64,000 bases of DNA from Microbulbifer sp. TB1203 (GTDB lineage Bacteria; Pseudomonadota; Gammaproteobacteria; Pseudomonadales; Cellvibrionaceae), in assembly GCF_030997045.1 (NCBI RefSeq), contig NZ_CP116899.1:62001-126000 (forward strand), written 5' to 3'. Positions 26,030 to 35,000 of this stretch are shown in pieces. Each line of letters begins with the position of its first letter. Positions within the stretch are counted from its first letter, which is position 1. A program made the position numbers and the translations under genes. A model generated the notes under the pieces. It was not told the DNA's origin. It made no database searches and saw only the letters and a list, made by a program, of their open reading frames with translations.

Positions 26030-26911
26030 ATGACTGGCCCATTCGGAATCTGGAAAGCTATGCAAAACAAAAACTACTCCATCAAAACCGCAACCCGAAA
26101 GGAAGTAGATATCGCGGTATCCTGGGCCGCGGCAGAAGGCTGGAATCCCGGCATATACGACGCAGATTGCTATTGCACCGCCGATCCTCAGGGTTTCCTT
26201 ATCGGCTATCTCGGTGAAGAGCCTATCGCTACGATATCCGTAGTGAAATACAGCGATACTTTTGGTTTTCTCGGTTTCTATATTGTCAAACCCGAGTATC
26301 GGGGACATGGATACGGCCTCCAGATCTGGAATGCAGGTTTACAGTATCTGCAGGGGTGCAATGTCGGCCTGGATGGGGTCGTTGCGCAGCAGGACAGCTA
26401 CAAAAAGTCCGGTTTCAAGCTCGCTTTTCGCAATCGTCGCTATGAAGGGGTTGGTGGTGGAGATTTCCCGACAAACGCTGAAATCGTAAAGTTGTCATCC
26501 CTGCCCTTTGAAACCATCGCTGCTTATGACCGCCCCTTCTTCCCCGCAGACCGTTCGCATTTTATCAAGGCCTGGATTGAGCAACCTGAATGTACTGCTC
26601 TCGGGATCAGGCATGAGGGAAAGCTTGCAGGTTACGGCGTGCTCCGCAAGTGCCGCTCCGGGTATAAAATCGGTCCGCTTTTTGCGGACAGTCCGGAACT
26701 GGCTGAATCACTGTTTCTGGCGCTGAGATCCGCAGTTCAGCCCTCAGATTCCGTTTATCTCGACGTACCGGAAGTCAATCCAGCGGCTGTGGATTTGGCG
26801 AAGCGCTACAACATGAAGGTCGTATTCGAGACGGCGCGGATGTACAAGGGGCCGGAACCCGATATGCCGGTCAATCGGATTTTCGGTATTACTTCTTTTG
26901 AAGTCGGGTAG
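26030..26911 (+). CDS. GNAT acetyltransferase with C-terminal YitH/HolE-like domain
   Basis: About 293 residues. N-terminal GNAT domain (VAAQ-type motif IVKPEYRGHGYGLQIWNAGL, then GVVAQQDSYKKSGFKLAFRN) followed by a second acetyltransferase-like domain (LGIRHEGKLAGYGVLRKC, YKIGPLFADSPELAESLF), as in the YitH/DUF1248 group. The start is uncertain: ATG 26030 has TAGGAG 12 bases upstream, and ATG 26060 is an alternative. The gene is clearly more AT-rich than its neighbours, which suggests transfer from elsewhere. A biosynthetic role in the siderophore pathway is not indicated. Confidence 0.82.
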   Translation: MTGPFGIWKAMQNKNYSIKTATRKEVDIAVSWAAAEGWNPGIYDADCYCTADPQGFLIGYLGEEPIATISVVKYSDTFGFLGFYIVKPEYRGHGYGLQIWNAGLQYLQGCNVGLDGVVAQQDSYKKSGFKLAFRNRRYEGVGGGDFPTNAEIVKLSSLPFETIAAYDRPFFPADRSHFIKAWIEQPECTALGIRHEGKLAGYGVLRKCRSGYKIGPLFADSPELAESLFLALRSAVQPSDSVYLDVPEVNPAAVDLAKRYNMKVVFETARMYKGPEPDMPVNRIFGITSFEVG

Positions 26912-26945
26912 AGGTCAATGGCACTAAGATAAGCCGCTTCTCCTT

Positions 26946-27022
26946 GTAGGATGGGCAAAGGAGCGCAGCGACGTGCCCATCTTTCGGGCCTTGATGGGCA
27001 CGCTACGCTTTGCCCATCCTAC
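26946..27022. repeat. Palindromic repeat family C
   Basis: GTAGGATGGGCAAAGGAGCG ... CGCTTTGCCCATCCTAC: long inverted arms of about 30 bp with a short loop, between converging GNAT and aminotransferase genes. Related copies lie at 36622-36651, 36749-36784 and 60005-60082, and in frame inside an NRPS gene at 48550-48696. Confidence 0.88.
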
Positions 27023-27064
27023 AAAAAAATTGCCTTAGCGACCCTTAACTTAGTACCGGGCAGT

Positions 27065-28504
27065 CTACGCCGCCCCGGAAAAATCCGCACAGCCTGCTAC
27101 TTCGGCAACAGCCTCCGCAAACTGCTCGACAACAACATCCATCTCATCGGCCCGAATAATCAAAGGCGGCAGGAAGCGCAGCGTCGCCGAATGGCGTCCG
27201 CCCACTTCCAGGATCAAGCCCCGTTGCAGGCAGGCGCGCTGCAGCGCGCGGGCGCGGTTGCCATCGAGAGGCCGGTTGCCCAGGGCATCGGGCTCGCTCT
27301 CCGGGTCCACTATCTCCACGCCCTGCATTAATCCAAGCCCGCGCACCTCGCCGATCAGCGGGTTATCAAGATTGGCCAGTGCCCTGTGCAGGCGGTTTCC
27401 CACGGATTCCGCCTGTGCGTCCAGTTGCTCGCTGCGCAGGGTTTCCATCACCGCGGTGCCGGCGGCCATGGCCAGTTGGTTGCCGCGGAAGGTGCCGGCG
27501 TGGGCGCCGGGCTCCCAGGTGTCCAGGGCCTCATCGTAGACCAGCACGGAGAGCGGCAGGCCGCCGCCGATGGCCTTGGAGAGGACGATAGCGTCCGGCT
27601 CTATGCCGGCGTGCTCGAAGGCGAAGGGCCTGCCGGTGCGCCCCATGCCCGCCTGCACCTCGTCCAGGATCAGTACTATGCCGTGGCGTCGGGTCAGCTC
27701 CCGCAGGCCGCGCAGCCAGCGGGGTGGGGCGGGCAGGGCGCCGGCTTCTCCCTGCACGGCTTCCACGATCACCGCCGCCGGTTTCAGCACGCCGGATTCC
27801 GGATCGGTGAGCAGGGTGTCCAGCAGTTGCAGGTTGGCGTCGATGCCGGCCTCGCCGCCCAGGCCCAGGGGGCAGCGCTTCAGCTGCGGAAAGGGCAGGA
27901 ACTGCACCCCGGGCAACAGCGACCCCAGGGGCTGCTTGGGCGCCAGGTTGCCCATCAGGCTGAGAGTGCCCTGGGTCATGCCGTGATAGGCGCCGCTGAA
28001 AGCGACCACCGTCTGCCGGCCGGTGGCGGTTTTCGCCAGCTTGATCGCCGCCTCCACCGCGTCGGCGCCGGAGGTGCCGCAAAACTGGATCTTCGCGCGC
28101 CCGGCGATGGTGCCGGGCAGCAGATCGAACAGGGTGGAGACGAAGCGGTCCTTAAGCGGCGTGGCGAGATCCAGGGTCTGCAGTGGCAGACCGTCCGCCA
28201 GGGCCTTTTGGATGGCATTGGTGGTGGCCGGGTGGTGGTGACCCAGGGCCAGGGTGCCGGCGGCCGCCAGGCAATCGATATACAGTTGCCCGGCGGTGTC
28301 GCGCAGGTAGATGCCGCGGCCCTCGGCGAGGGCCAGCGGCAGGCGCCGCGGGTAGCTGCGGGCATTGGATTCCCGCTGCGCCTGGCGCTCGAGGATTTCA
28401 TTGCCGTCCAATTGGCGAAGCGGCTGGCCGGCAAAGCTGGCCAGGTCAAAGCCGGGCAGCCCGGCGGAGTCCGGGGTCGGCTGCCCCGACACGATAGCGT
28501 CCAT
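27065..28504 (-). CDS. L-2,4-diaminobutyrate:2-oxoglutarate aminotransferase
   Basis: A 479-residue class III PLP aminotransferase of the diaminobutyrate group (PvdH/RhbA/EctB-like). It makes L-2,4-diaminobutyrate from aspartate semialdehyde and glutamate. Motifs: LGHHHPATTNAI, FCGTSGADAVEAAIKLA, GAYHGMTQGTLSLMGN, LILDEVQAGMGRTG (Asp281 contacts PLP) and the PLP-lysine in LSKAIGGG (Lys310). Its place beside mbtH-like and NRPS genes implies that Dab is a building block; module 2, with an acidic pocket, is the best candidate. Confidence 0.9.
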   Translation of the reverse strand: MDAIVSGQPTPDSAGLPGFDLASFAGQPLRQLDGNEILERQAQRESNARSYPRRLPLALAEGRGIYLRDTAGQLYIDCLAAAGTLALGHHHPATTNAIQKALADGLPLQTLDLATPLKDRFVSTLFDLLPGTIAGRAKIQFCGTSGADAVEAAIKLAKTATGRQTVVAFSGAYHGMTQGTLSLMGNLAPKQPLGSLLPGVQFLPFPQLKRCPLGLGGEAGIDANLQLLDTLLTDPESGVLKPAAVIVEAVQGEAGALPAPPRWLRGLRELTRRHGIVLILDEVQAGMGRTGRPFAFEHAGIEPDAIVLSKAIGGGLPLSVLVYDEALDTWEPGAHAGTFRGNQLAMAAGTAVMETLRSEQLDAQAESVGNRLHRALANLDNPLIGEVRGLGLMQGVEIVDPESEPDALGNRPLDGNRARALQRACLQRGLILEVGGRHSATLRFLPPLIIRADEMDVVVEQFAEAVAEVAGCADFSGAA

Positions 28505-28526
28505 GAATGGCGTTCCCTCGCTGTGA

Positions 28527-28736
28527 TCAATGTTCCCTGGTCATGGCCTCGCGCAGGCTCTTGGGGCGCATGTCTCTCCACACTTCCTCGATAAAGATTA
28601 GACACTCTTCCTTGGTGCCGCTCTTGCCGGCTTCGCGCCAGCCGTCCGGCACTGGTTTGTAATCCGGCCAGATGGAGTACTGCTCTTCCTCGTTGATCAC
28701 CACGGTGAACCGGGTATCCGGGTCGTCCATGCTCAT
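28527..28736 (-). CDS. MbtH-like NRPS accessory protein
   Basis: 69 residues with the MbtH signature: NEEEQYSIWP, VPDGWREAGKSGTKEECLIF and EEVWRDMRPKSLRE. MbtH-like proteins bind A domains and support their folding and activity. AGGAG precedes ATG 28736. It lies 22 bp upstream of the aminotransferase gene, in the same minus-strand operon, divergent from the biosynthetic operon. Confidence 0.95.
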   Translation of the reverse strand: MSMDDPDTRFTVVINEEEQYSIWPDYKPVPDGWREAGKSGTKEECLIFIEEVWRDMRPKSLREAMTREH

Positions 28737-28852
28737 GGATTTATCTCCTCATTCGTTTTGTTTTGGGGCGTGGCGCACTTTGTGCCACAGCGGAGGCCCT
28801 GTCCCAACCTCGAACCCTGAGTTTTAAGAAGGAATTCACATTAGAAGATAAA

Positions 28853-28867
28853 CGCGAACGATTATCA
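28853..28867. promoter_or_regulatory. Possible Fur box in the divergent biosynthetic promoter region
   Basis: CGCGAACGATTATCA matches TGATAATGATTATCA at 11/15; the right half-site (GATTATCA) is perfect and the left half weak. It lies 80-117 bp from both divergent starts (mbtH-like at 28736, hydroxylase at 28947), where iron control would be expected. Confidence 0.5.
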
Positions 28868-28946
28868 ATTGTAATTTGGCTGTCCCTTCTGTAAATTCAC
28901 TGCGTCGCCGGGGTATGGAATAACCGAACACACATTGAGGAGCCGC

Positions 28947-29942
28947 ATGACCAGCGTGACAACAGGAGCGCTCTCCACGGCAGGGGAGCAGGGCAGGGAT
29001 TCGAGCGGGGGAGAATTGCCCCTGGTGCTGACCCCGACGGAACCGGGGACAGACTGGCGAAGCTGTATCGAGGATATCCGCCTGCTGGTGGACAGACATC
29101 TCTACCGGACGGGCGGCCTGCTGCTGAGGGATTTCGCTTTCTCCGGCGAGGAGGACTTCGAGGCCTTCGCCCGTGCCTTCGGCCACGACCTGCTCAGCTA
29201 CGATTACGCATCCACCCCCCGCACCCGGCTCAATAAGGGGGTCTACACCTCCACCGAATATCCCGCCCACCAGGTGATTCCGCTGCACAACGAGCAGTCC
29301 TACACCCTGCAGTGGCCAATGAAAATCTGGTTTCACAGTATCCGCGTGGCCGAGTCCGGCGGCGAGACGCCCATCGCCGACAGCCGGGAAGTGTACCGCC
29401 GCCTGGACGCCGGACTGCGCAGGCGCTTTGCCGACCGCGGCTTGATGTACGTGCGCAATTACGGCAACGGTCTCGACCTGCCCTGGCAGCAGGCCTTCAA
29501 CACTGAAGAGCGCTCCGCGGTGGAGCGTTTCTGCCGCGCCAATCAAATCGATTTCGAATGGAAGCCCGACGGCGAACTGCGCACCCGGCAGCGCTGCCAG
29601 GCGGTCGCCGTGCACCCGGTCACCCGGGAGCCGGTATGGTTCAACCAGGCCCATCTTTTTCACCTTTCCAACCTGGCGCCCCAGGTGCGCGAAACCCTGC
29701 TGTCCGTGGTGGGCGAGGCGGAGTTGCCGCGCAATGTCTACTACGGCGACGGCGCTCCCATCGAGGAGACGGCCCTCGACGAAATCCGCGGAGTGCTCGA
29801 CGACTGCCAGGTGGTTTTTCCCTGGCGGCAGGGCGACGTGATGATGCTCGACAACATGCTGGTGGCTCACGGGCGCAGTACCTATCGCGGGGAGCGCAAG
29901 GTGGTGGTCGCCATGGCGGAGCCCTGTCCGCAGCCGGAATAG
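28947..29942 (+). CDS. Stand-alone SyrP-like aspartate beta-hydroxylase (TauD/TfdA family)
   Basis: A 331-residue Fe(II)/2-oxoglutarate dioxygenase. It is related to SyrP and siderophore aspartyl beta-hydroxylases, which act on Asp bound to an NRPS carrier domain. The HxD/E iron motif is seen as LHNEQSYTLQWP, then GGETPIADSREVY, a PLHNEQ-like lid, and the distal His/Arg region MMLDNMLVAHGRSTYRGERK. ATG 28947 follows TGAGGAG; a TTG at 28935 is less likely. It is first in the biosynthetic operon. Likely targets are Asp on module 1 and/or module 5. A second hydroxylase is fused to the NRPS at 46711. Confidence 0.88.
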   Translation: MTSVTTGALSTAGEQGRDSSGGELPLVLTPTEPGTDWRSCIEDIRLLVDRHLYRTGGLLLRDFAFSGEEDFEAFARAFGHDLLSYDYASTPRTRLNKGVYTSTEYPAHQVIPLHNEQSYTLQWPMKIWFHSIRVAESGGETPIADSREVYRRLDAGLRRRFADRGLMYVRNYGNGLDLPWQQAFNTEERSAVERFCRANQIDFEWKPDGELRTRQRCQAVAVHPVTREPVWFNQAHLFHLSNLAPQVRETLLSVVGEAELPRNVYYGDGAPIEETALDEIRGVLDDCQVVFPWRQGDVMMLDNMLVAHGRSTYRGERKVVVAMAEPCPQPE

Positions 29943-29982
29943 CTCGGGCAAAAATCAAAAAACAATTCAGGAAAGCTACAGG

Positions 29983-32016
29983 ATGCAGCGAAAAAATCCC
30001 TCCCGCGCGGAACACTGGGTAACCCAATTGCGCCAGAGCGCCGCGCAGCAACCCGACAGAGTGGTCTTCGAATTCCTTGCCGACGCCCGCGAAGTGAGCG
30101 AGCGGCTCACCTGCGGTGAGCTGGACCGCCGCGCCCGCGGATTGGCGTCGCGGTTACAGGCGCTGGCCGGCCCCGGCACCCGCGTGCTGATCCCCATGCC
30201 CAACGGCATCGACTATATCGTCGGCTTCTTCGCCGCGCTCTACGCGGGCATGATTGCGGTCACCGCCTACCGACCCCCGCACAAGCGGCGGGGCTGGCAG
30301 CGGATAGGGGCGATTGCCGGCGACTGTGAGGCCGGCCTGCTGCTCACCGACGGCGAGGGCCTGGAAGCGGTATCCGACTGGGCGCGCGAACAGTCGCTCT
30401 CCTGCCCGGTGGTGGCCGTCTCTCCCGAGGATGGCGAGTGGGTCGGGCACTGGCGCGAACCCGGGATCGAAGCCGGCGACATCGCCCTGCTGCAATACAG
30501 TTCCGGCTCCACCGGCACGCCCAAGGGCGTGGCGATCAGCCACGCCAACCTGCTGCACAATGTGGCGCTGATGCAACGGGAGATGGCCATCGCCCCGGAG
30601 GATATTTTCGTCTCCTGGCTGCCGCTGTTTCACGATATGGGATTGGTGGGCCAGATGCTCACCCCGCTGTTCAGCGGCTGCCGCACCCTGCTGACCCTGC
30701 CGCCGCTGGTGGTGCAGCAGCCGCTGCGCTGGCTGGAGCTGATGGCCCGCAGCGGCGCCACCGTGAGCGGCGGGCCCAATTTTATCTACGACCACTGCGT
30801 GGAGCGGATCGCCCCGGAGCAGGTGGCGGAACTCGACCTGTCGAACTGGCGCATCGCCTTCAACGGCGCCGAGCCGGTGCGTGCGGCCACCCTGGAACGC
30901 TTCGCGGAACACTTCGCCCCCGCCGGCCTGGTACCGGAGTCGCTGGCGCCCTGCTACGGGCTGGCCGAGGCCACCCTGATGGTCACCGGTACGTCCAGCG
31001 GCGGCTACAGCACCCTGACCGTCGACGAATCCGAACTGGCACGGGGACGGGTGTGCCCCGCCGACAGCGGTCGCACCCTGGTGAGTTCCGGCCGGCTCAA
31101 CGGCGAGATGCAGGTGCGGATCGTTGAGCCGGCGGAGCAGAACCTGCTTCCCGAAGGGGAAGTGGGGGAGATCTGGGTGTGCGGTGCCAGCGTGGCCGGC
31201 AGCTACTGGCGTCAGAAAGAACTCAGTGCCGAGGCCCTGGGCGCGCGCCTCGAGGGCGAGGGGCCCTACCTGCGCACCGGCGACCTGGGCTTCCTGCACG
31301 ACGGACGGCTCTTCGTCTGCGGCCGCATCAAGGAACTGATCCCGGTCCGCGGCCGCAACTACTACCCGCAGGATATCGAGGCCACCGCCCAGGCGGTGAG
31401 CCCGCACCTGATCGCCCACGGCGGCGCCGCCTTTGCCCTGGACACCGGGGAGGCTGAAGCCGCTGTGCTGGTGCAGGAAGTGGATCGCCGCGCCGCCGGC
31501 AAGTCCGGCGCCATGGACACGGTCGCGCTGATCCGCGACATCTGCGCGGCGGTGGCCGCGGAGCACGACCTCCAACTGCACGCCGTGGCGCTGATCGCAC
31601 CGGCGTCCCTGCCGCGCACCACCAGCGGCAAAATCCAGCGCACCGCCGCGCGCCGCGCCTACTCCCTGGGCGAACTCAAGCTGGTCGAGCAGTGGAATGC
31701 GAAGGGTGACACCGGGGGCGAGGCCCCGGAGCTTCCGGCGGGGGACGCCGCCGGTATCGCCCGCTGGATCTGCCACTGGATCGCCGGCCAGACGAAGCGG
31801 CCGGTGGAGCGGATAACCCCGGACCTGGCGCTGGAGGCCAGCGGACTCGATTCCGTCGCCGGCATGACCCTGAATCACGAGCTGTCCACCCGCCTGGGGG
31901 TGCGCTTGGAGCCGGATATCCTCTGGCGCTACCCCACGGTGGAGGCGCTGGCCGGCTATCTGGCTTCTCCCGACGAGGCCCGGGAAGTCGAGACCTGGCA
32001 GGAGGGCGTGCTGTGA
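29983..32016 (+). CDS. Fatty acyl-AMP ligase with C-terminal acyl carrier domain (FAAL-ACP)
   Basis: 677 residues. The FAAL/long-chain acyl-AMP ligase core (about 20-560) has YSSGSTGTPKG, WLPLFHDMGLVGQ, NFIYDHC, CYGLAEATLMV, GDLGFLHDGRLFVCGR and a C-terminal SGKIQRT. A carrier domain (about 585-665) has LEASGLDSVAGM, with Ser624 as phosphopantetheine site. It activates a fatty acid as acyl-AMP and loads it on its own ACP, so the peptide should be N-acylated at the first residue. Its stop overlaps the next NRPS gene (GTGA). Confidence 0.92.
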   Translation: MQRKNPSRAEHWVTQLRQSAAQQPDRVVFEFLADAREVSERLTCGELDRRARGLASRLQALAGPGTRVLIPMPNGIDYIVGFFAALYAGMIAVTAYRPPHKRRGWQRIGAIAGDCEAGLLLTDGEGLEAVSDWAREQSLSCPVVAVSPEDGEWVGHWREPGIEAGDIALLQYSSGSTGTPKGVAISHANLLHNVALMQREMAIAPEDIFVSWLPLFHDMGLVGQMLTPLFSGCRTLLTLPPLVVQQPLRWLELMARSGATVSGGPNFIYDHCVERIAPEQVAELDLSNWRIAFNGAEPVRAATLERFAEHFAPAGLVPESLAPCYGLAEATLMVTGTSSGGYSTLTVDESELARGRVCPADSGRTLVSSGRLNGEMQVRIVEPAEQNLLPEGEVGEIWVCGASVAGSYWRQKELSAEALGARLEGEGPYLRTGDLGFLHDGRLFVCGRIKELIPVRGRNYYPQDIEATAQAVSPHLIAHGGAAFALDTGEAEAAVLVQEVDRRAAGKSGAMDTVALIRDICAAVAAEHDLQLHAVALIAPASLPRTTSGKIQRTAARRAYSLGELKLVEQWNAKGDTGGEAPELPAGDAAGIARWICHWIAGQTKRPVERITPDLALEASGLDSVAGMTLNHELSTRLGVRLEPDILWRYPTVEALAGYLASPDEAREVETWQEGVL

Positions 32017-35000
32017 CGGCCCGGACTCTGCTGCACGACTGCTGGTCCCGGGGCATCGCCCTCTCCGTTGACGGCGGCAATCTGGGCTTCCGCGCACCCC
32101 CGGGCGCCCTGGACGAAGCCCTGCGCGAGCGTCTTCGCGAAAACAAAGCGGAACTGCTGGCCGCCCTGCGGGAGGAGCCCGACTACTTCGACGCGCGGCC
32201 CCTGGGCGCCAACGAGCGTTCCCTCTGGTTCCTCAACCGCATGGCGCCGCAGAGCAGCGCCTACAACCTGGCCTTCGCCGCCCGCCTGCACGCAGATATC
32301 TCCACCGACGCAGTGGCATGGGCCTTCGCCGGACTGCAGAAACGCTACCCCATCCTGTGCAGCCCCTACGGTGAGCGGGACGGCGAGCCGGTGCAGTGGC
32401 TGGATGGAAAGAGGGCGCCGCGGCCGCTGGAGCTGGCGGGCCTCTCCGGCGGTGAACTCCGGGATCAACTGGCCCGGGAGGCAGACCGTCCCCTGGACCT
32501 GGCGGCGGGGCAGGCTTGCCGCGCCCTGCTGCTGGAGAGCGACAACGAGGAGACGGGTCTCCACCTGTTGCTGGTGGTGCACCATATCGCCGCCGATTTC
32601 GCCGCCTTCGAGATATTGCTGCGGGACTTTGCCGAACTGATTCTCGGCGGCGAGCCGGGTGAAGCGGACACCGGCGGCTACCGCGCCTGGATGGCGGAAC
32701 AGGCCCGCGCGGTGCGCGAGCGGGGCGCTGACCACCTGGATTACTGGCGCCGCCAATTGAACGGCGTGCCCGGCCTGGAGCTGCCCCTGGACTTCCCGCG
32801 CCCGGCGGAACAGACCTTCGACGGCGAGGAGATCGGCTTTGCGCTGACCGCCGCGGACAGCCGCCAGTTGCGGGAGGCGGCGCGGCAGTTGGGCGTCACC
32901 CCCTATATCTACTGGCTGGCCCTGTTCCAGTGGTTCCTGGGGCGCCTGTCGGGCCAGCGGGCATTCACCATCGGCACACCCAGCGGCGGGCGCCTGGCGC
33001 CGGAACATCGGGAACTGGTGGGCTACCTGGTCAACCCCCTGGTGCTGGCCTGCCGCCCGGACGAAAGCCTTACCCTGACGGACTGGATGCGGCGGGTGCG
33101 GCGGCAGGTCAACGAGGCCCTGGAACACCAGCGCTACCCCTTCGCCACCCTGGTGGAAAAACTGCGGCCGGAGCGCGACGCGGGCCGCGCGCCCCTGTTC
33201 CAGCATATGTTCACCCTCAACCGGGAGCAGTCGCTGACTGTCGGCGAGCGGGTGATCGAGCAGCAACTGCTGGCGGAACAGCGCGGCGCAGCCCACGAAC
33301 TCAACCTGGTGGTGGTGGACCGGGAGGACGGCTTCCTGGGCAAGTGGCGTTACAACCGCGCCCTCTACGCCCGGGCCACGGTGGCGCGGCTGCGGGACCT
33401 GTTCCTGGAACTGGTGCGCCGCTCGCCGGACTGGCTCGGACGGCGCCTGGCGGACCTCGAGTGGCCGCCGCGGGAAATGGCCGCGCGGCTGGCCGGGGAG
33501 GCCCGCAGCTGGCCCGATGCCAGCGCCCGGGGCGCCTTCGCCCGGCAGGTGCGGGAGCGGCCGCGGGCCGCGGCCATCCATTGCAATGGGCAATCGCTGA
33601 GTTACGGAGAACTGGCGGAGCGGGTCAACGGCTGCGCCACTGCCCTGAAAGAGCAGGGCCTGGGTGCCGGCGACCGCCTCGCCCTGTGTCTGCCCCGCGG
33701 CGCCGAATTGGTGACCGCGATGCTCGCCGGCTGGCAGCGGGGTGCCGCCTATGTGGCCCTGGACCCCCAGTGGCCGCCGTCGCGGCTGGCCTGGGGCTGC
33801 GAGGACGCCGCACCGCGGTTGGCGGTGGGCCTGGGCGAGCGGCCGGACTGGCTGCCAACCGCCACCGCCTGGCTGGATGCGAGTGCCGGCTGGCCGTCGC
33901 TGCCCGGTGCCCTGGCGGAGGATACAGACCCGCAGGCGCCGGCCTATCTGATCTACACCTCCGGCTCCACCGGCCGCCCCAAGGGTGTCGTGATCGGCCA
34001 GGGGGCACTGCAGCACTACGCCCAGGCGGTGGCGGAGCGCCTGGAACTGCCCGCAGGCGCCAGCCTCGCCAGCCTGGCCAGCACCGCCACCGACCTCGGC
34101 TACACCGCCCTGTTTGGCGCCCTGCTCACCGGGCGCAGCCTGCGGCTGCTGGACGAATCCCTGGCGTTCGACGCCGAGGAACTGGTCGCCCAGTTGGAGC
34201 GTGAGCCGGTGGACTGCCTGAAGCTGGTGCCCTCGCACCTCAAGGCACTGCTGGTGGCCTCGCGGCCGGCCCGGCTGCTGCCGCGGCTGTGCCTGGTGTG
34301 CGGCGGCGAAGCCCTGTCCCCGGAATTGGTGGAGCAGGTGCGGGCCCTGTCGCCGGGCCTGCGCATTCTCAACCACTACGGCCCCACCGAGGCCACCGTC
34401 GGCGCCATTGCCTGCGAAGTGGTGGACCCGCCGCCCCGGCAAATCCCCATCGGCCGCCCGCTGGCAAATGTGACCGCCAGCGTGCGCAACGCCGCCGGGC
34501 AACTGCTGCCCCGAGGTATTGCCGGCGAACTCTGCCTGGGCGGACCCACCCTGGCCCAGGGTTACCTGAACAGCCCCGAACTCACCGCGGCCGCCTTCGT
34601 CGAGCGGGATGGCGAGTGCGTCTACCGCACCGGCGACCGCGTGAAGATCGACGGGGAGGGGCAACTGCACTTCCTCGGCCGCATCGACCGCCAGGTGAAG
34701 ATCCGCGGCTACCGGGTGGAGCCGGACGAGGTGGCCCGGTGCCTGCAGGCCCGGCCCCAGGTGCGCGACGCCGCGGTGGTCAACCGCCCGGACAGCCGCG
34801 GGCAGAACCGCCTGGTGGCCTACCTGGTGTGCGAAGAGGGCGAACTGGACGCAGTGCGGGAAGCGCTGGCGGCGGAGCTGCCCGACTATATGCTGCCCGC
34901 CGCCTGGGTACTGCTGCCGACGCTGCCTCTTAAAAACAACGGCAAGTTGGACGAGGCCGCGCTGCCGGAACCGGAAGCTCCCGCTCCGACGGCAACCGAA

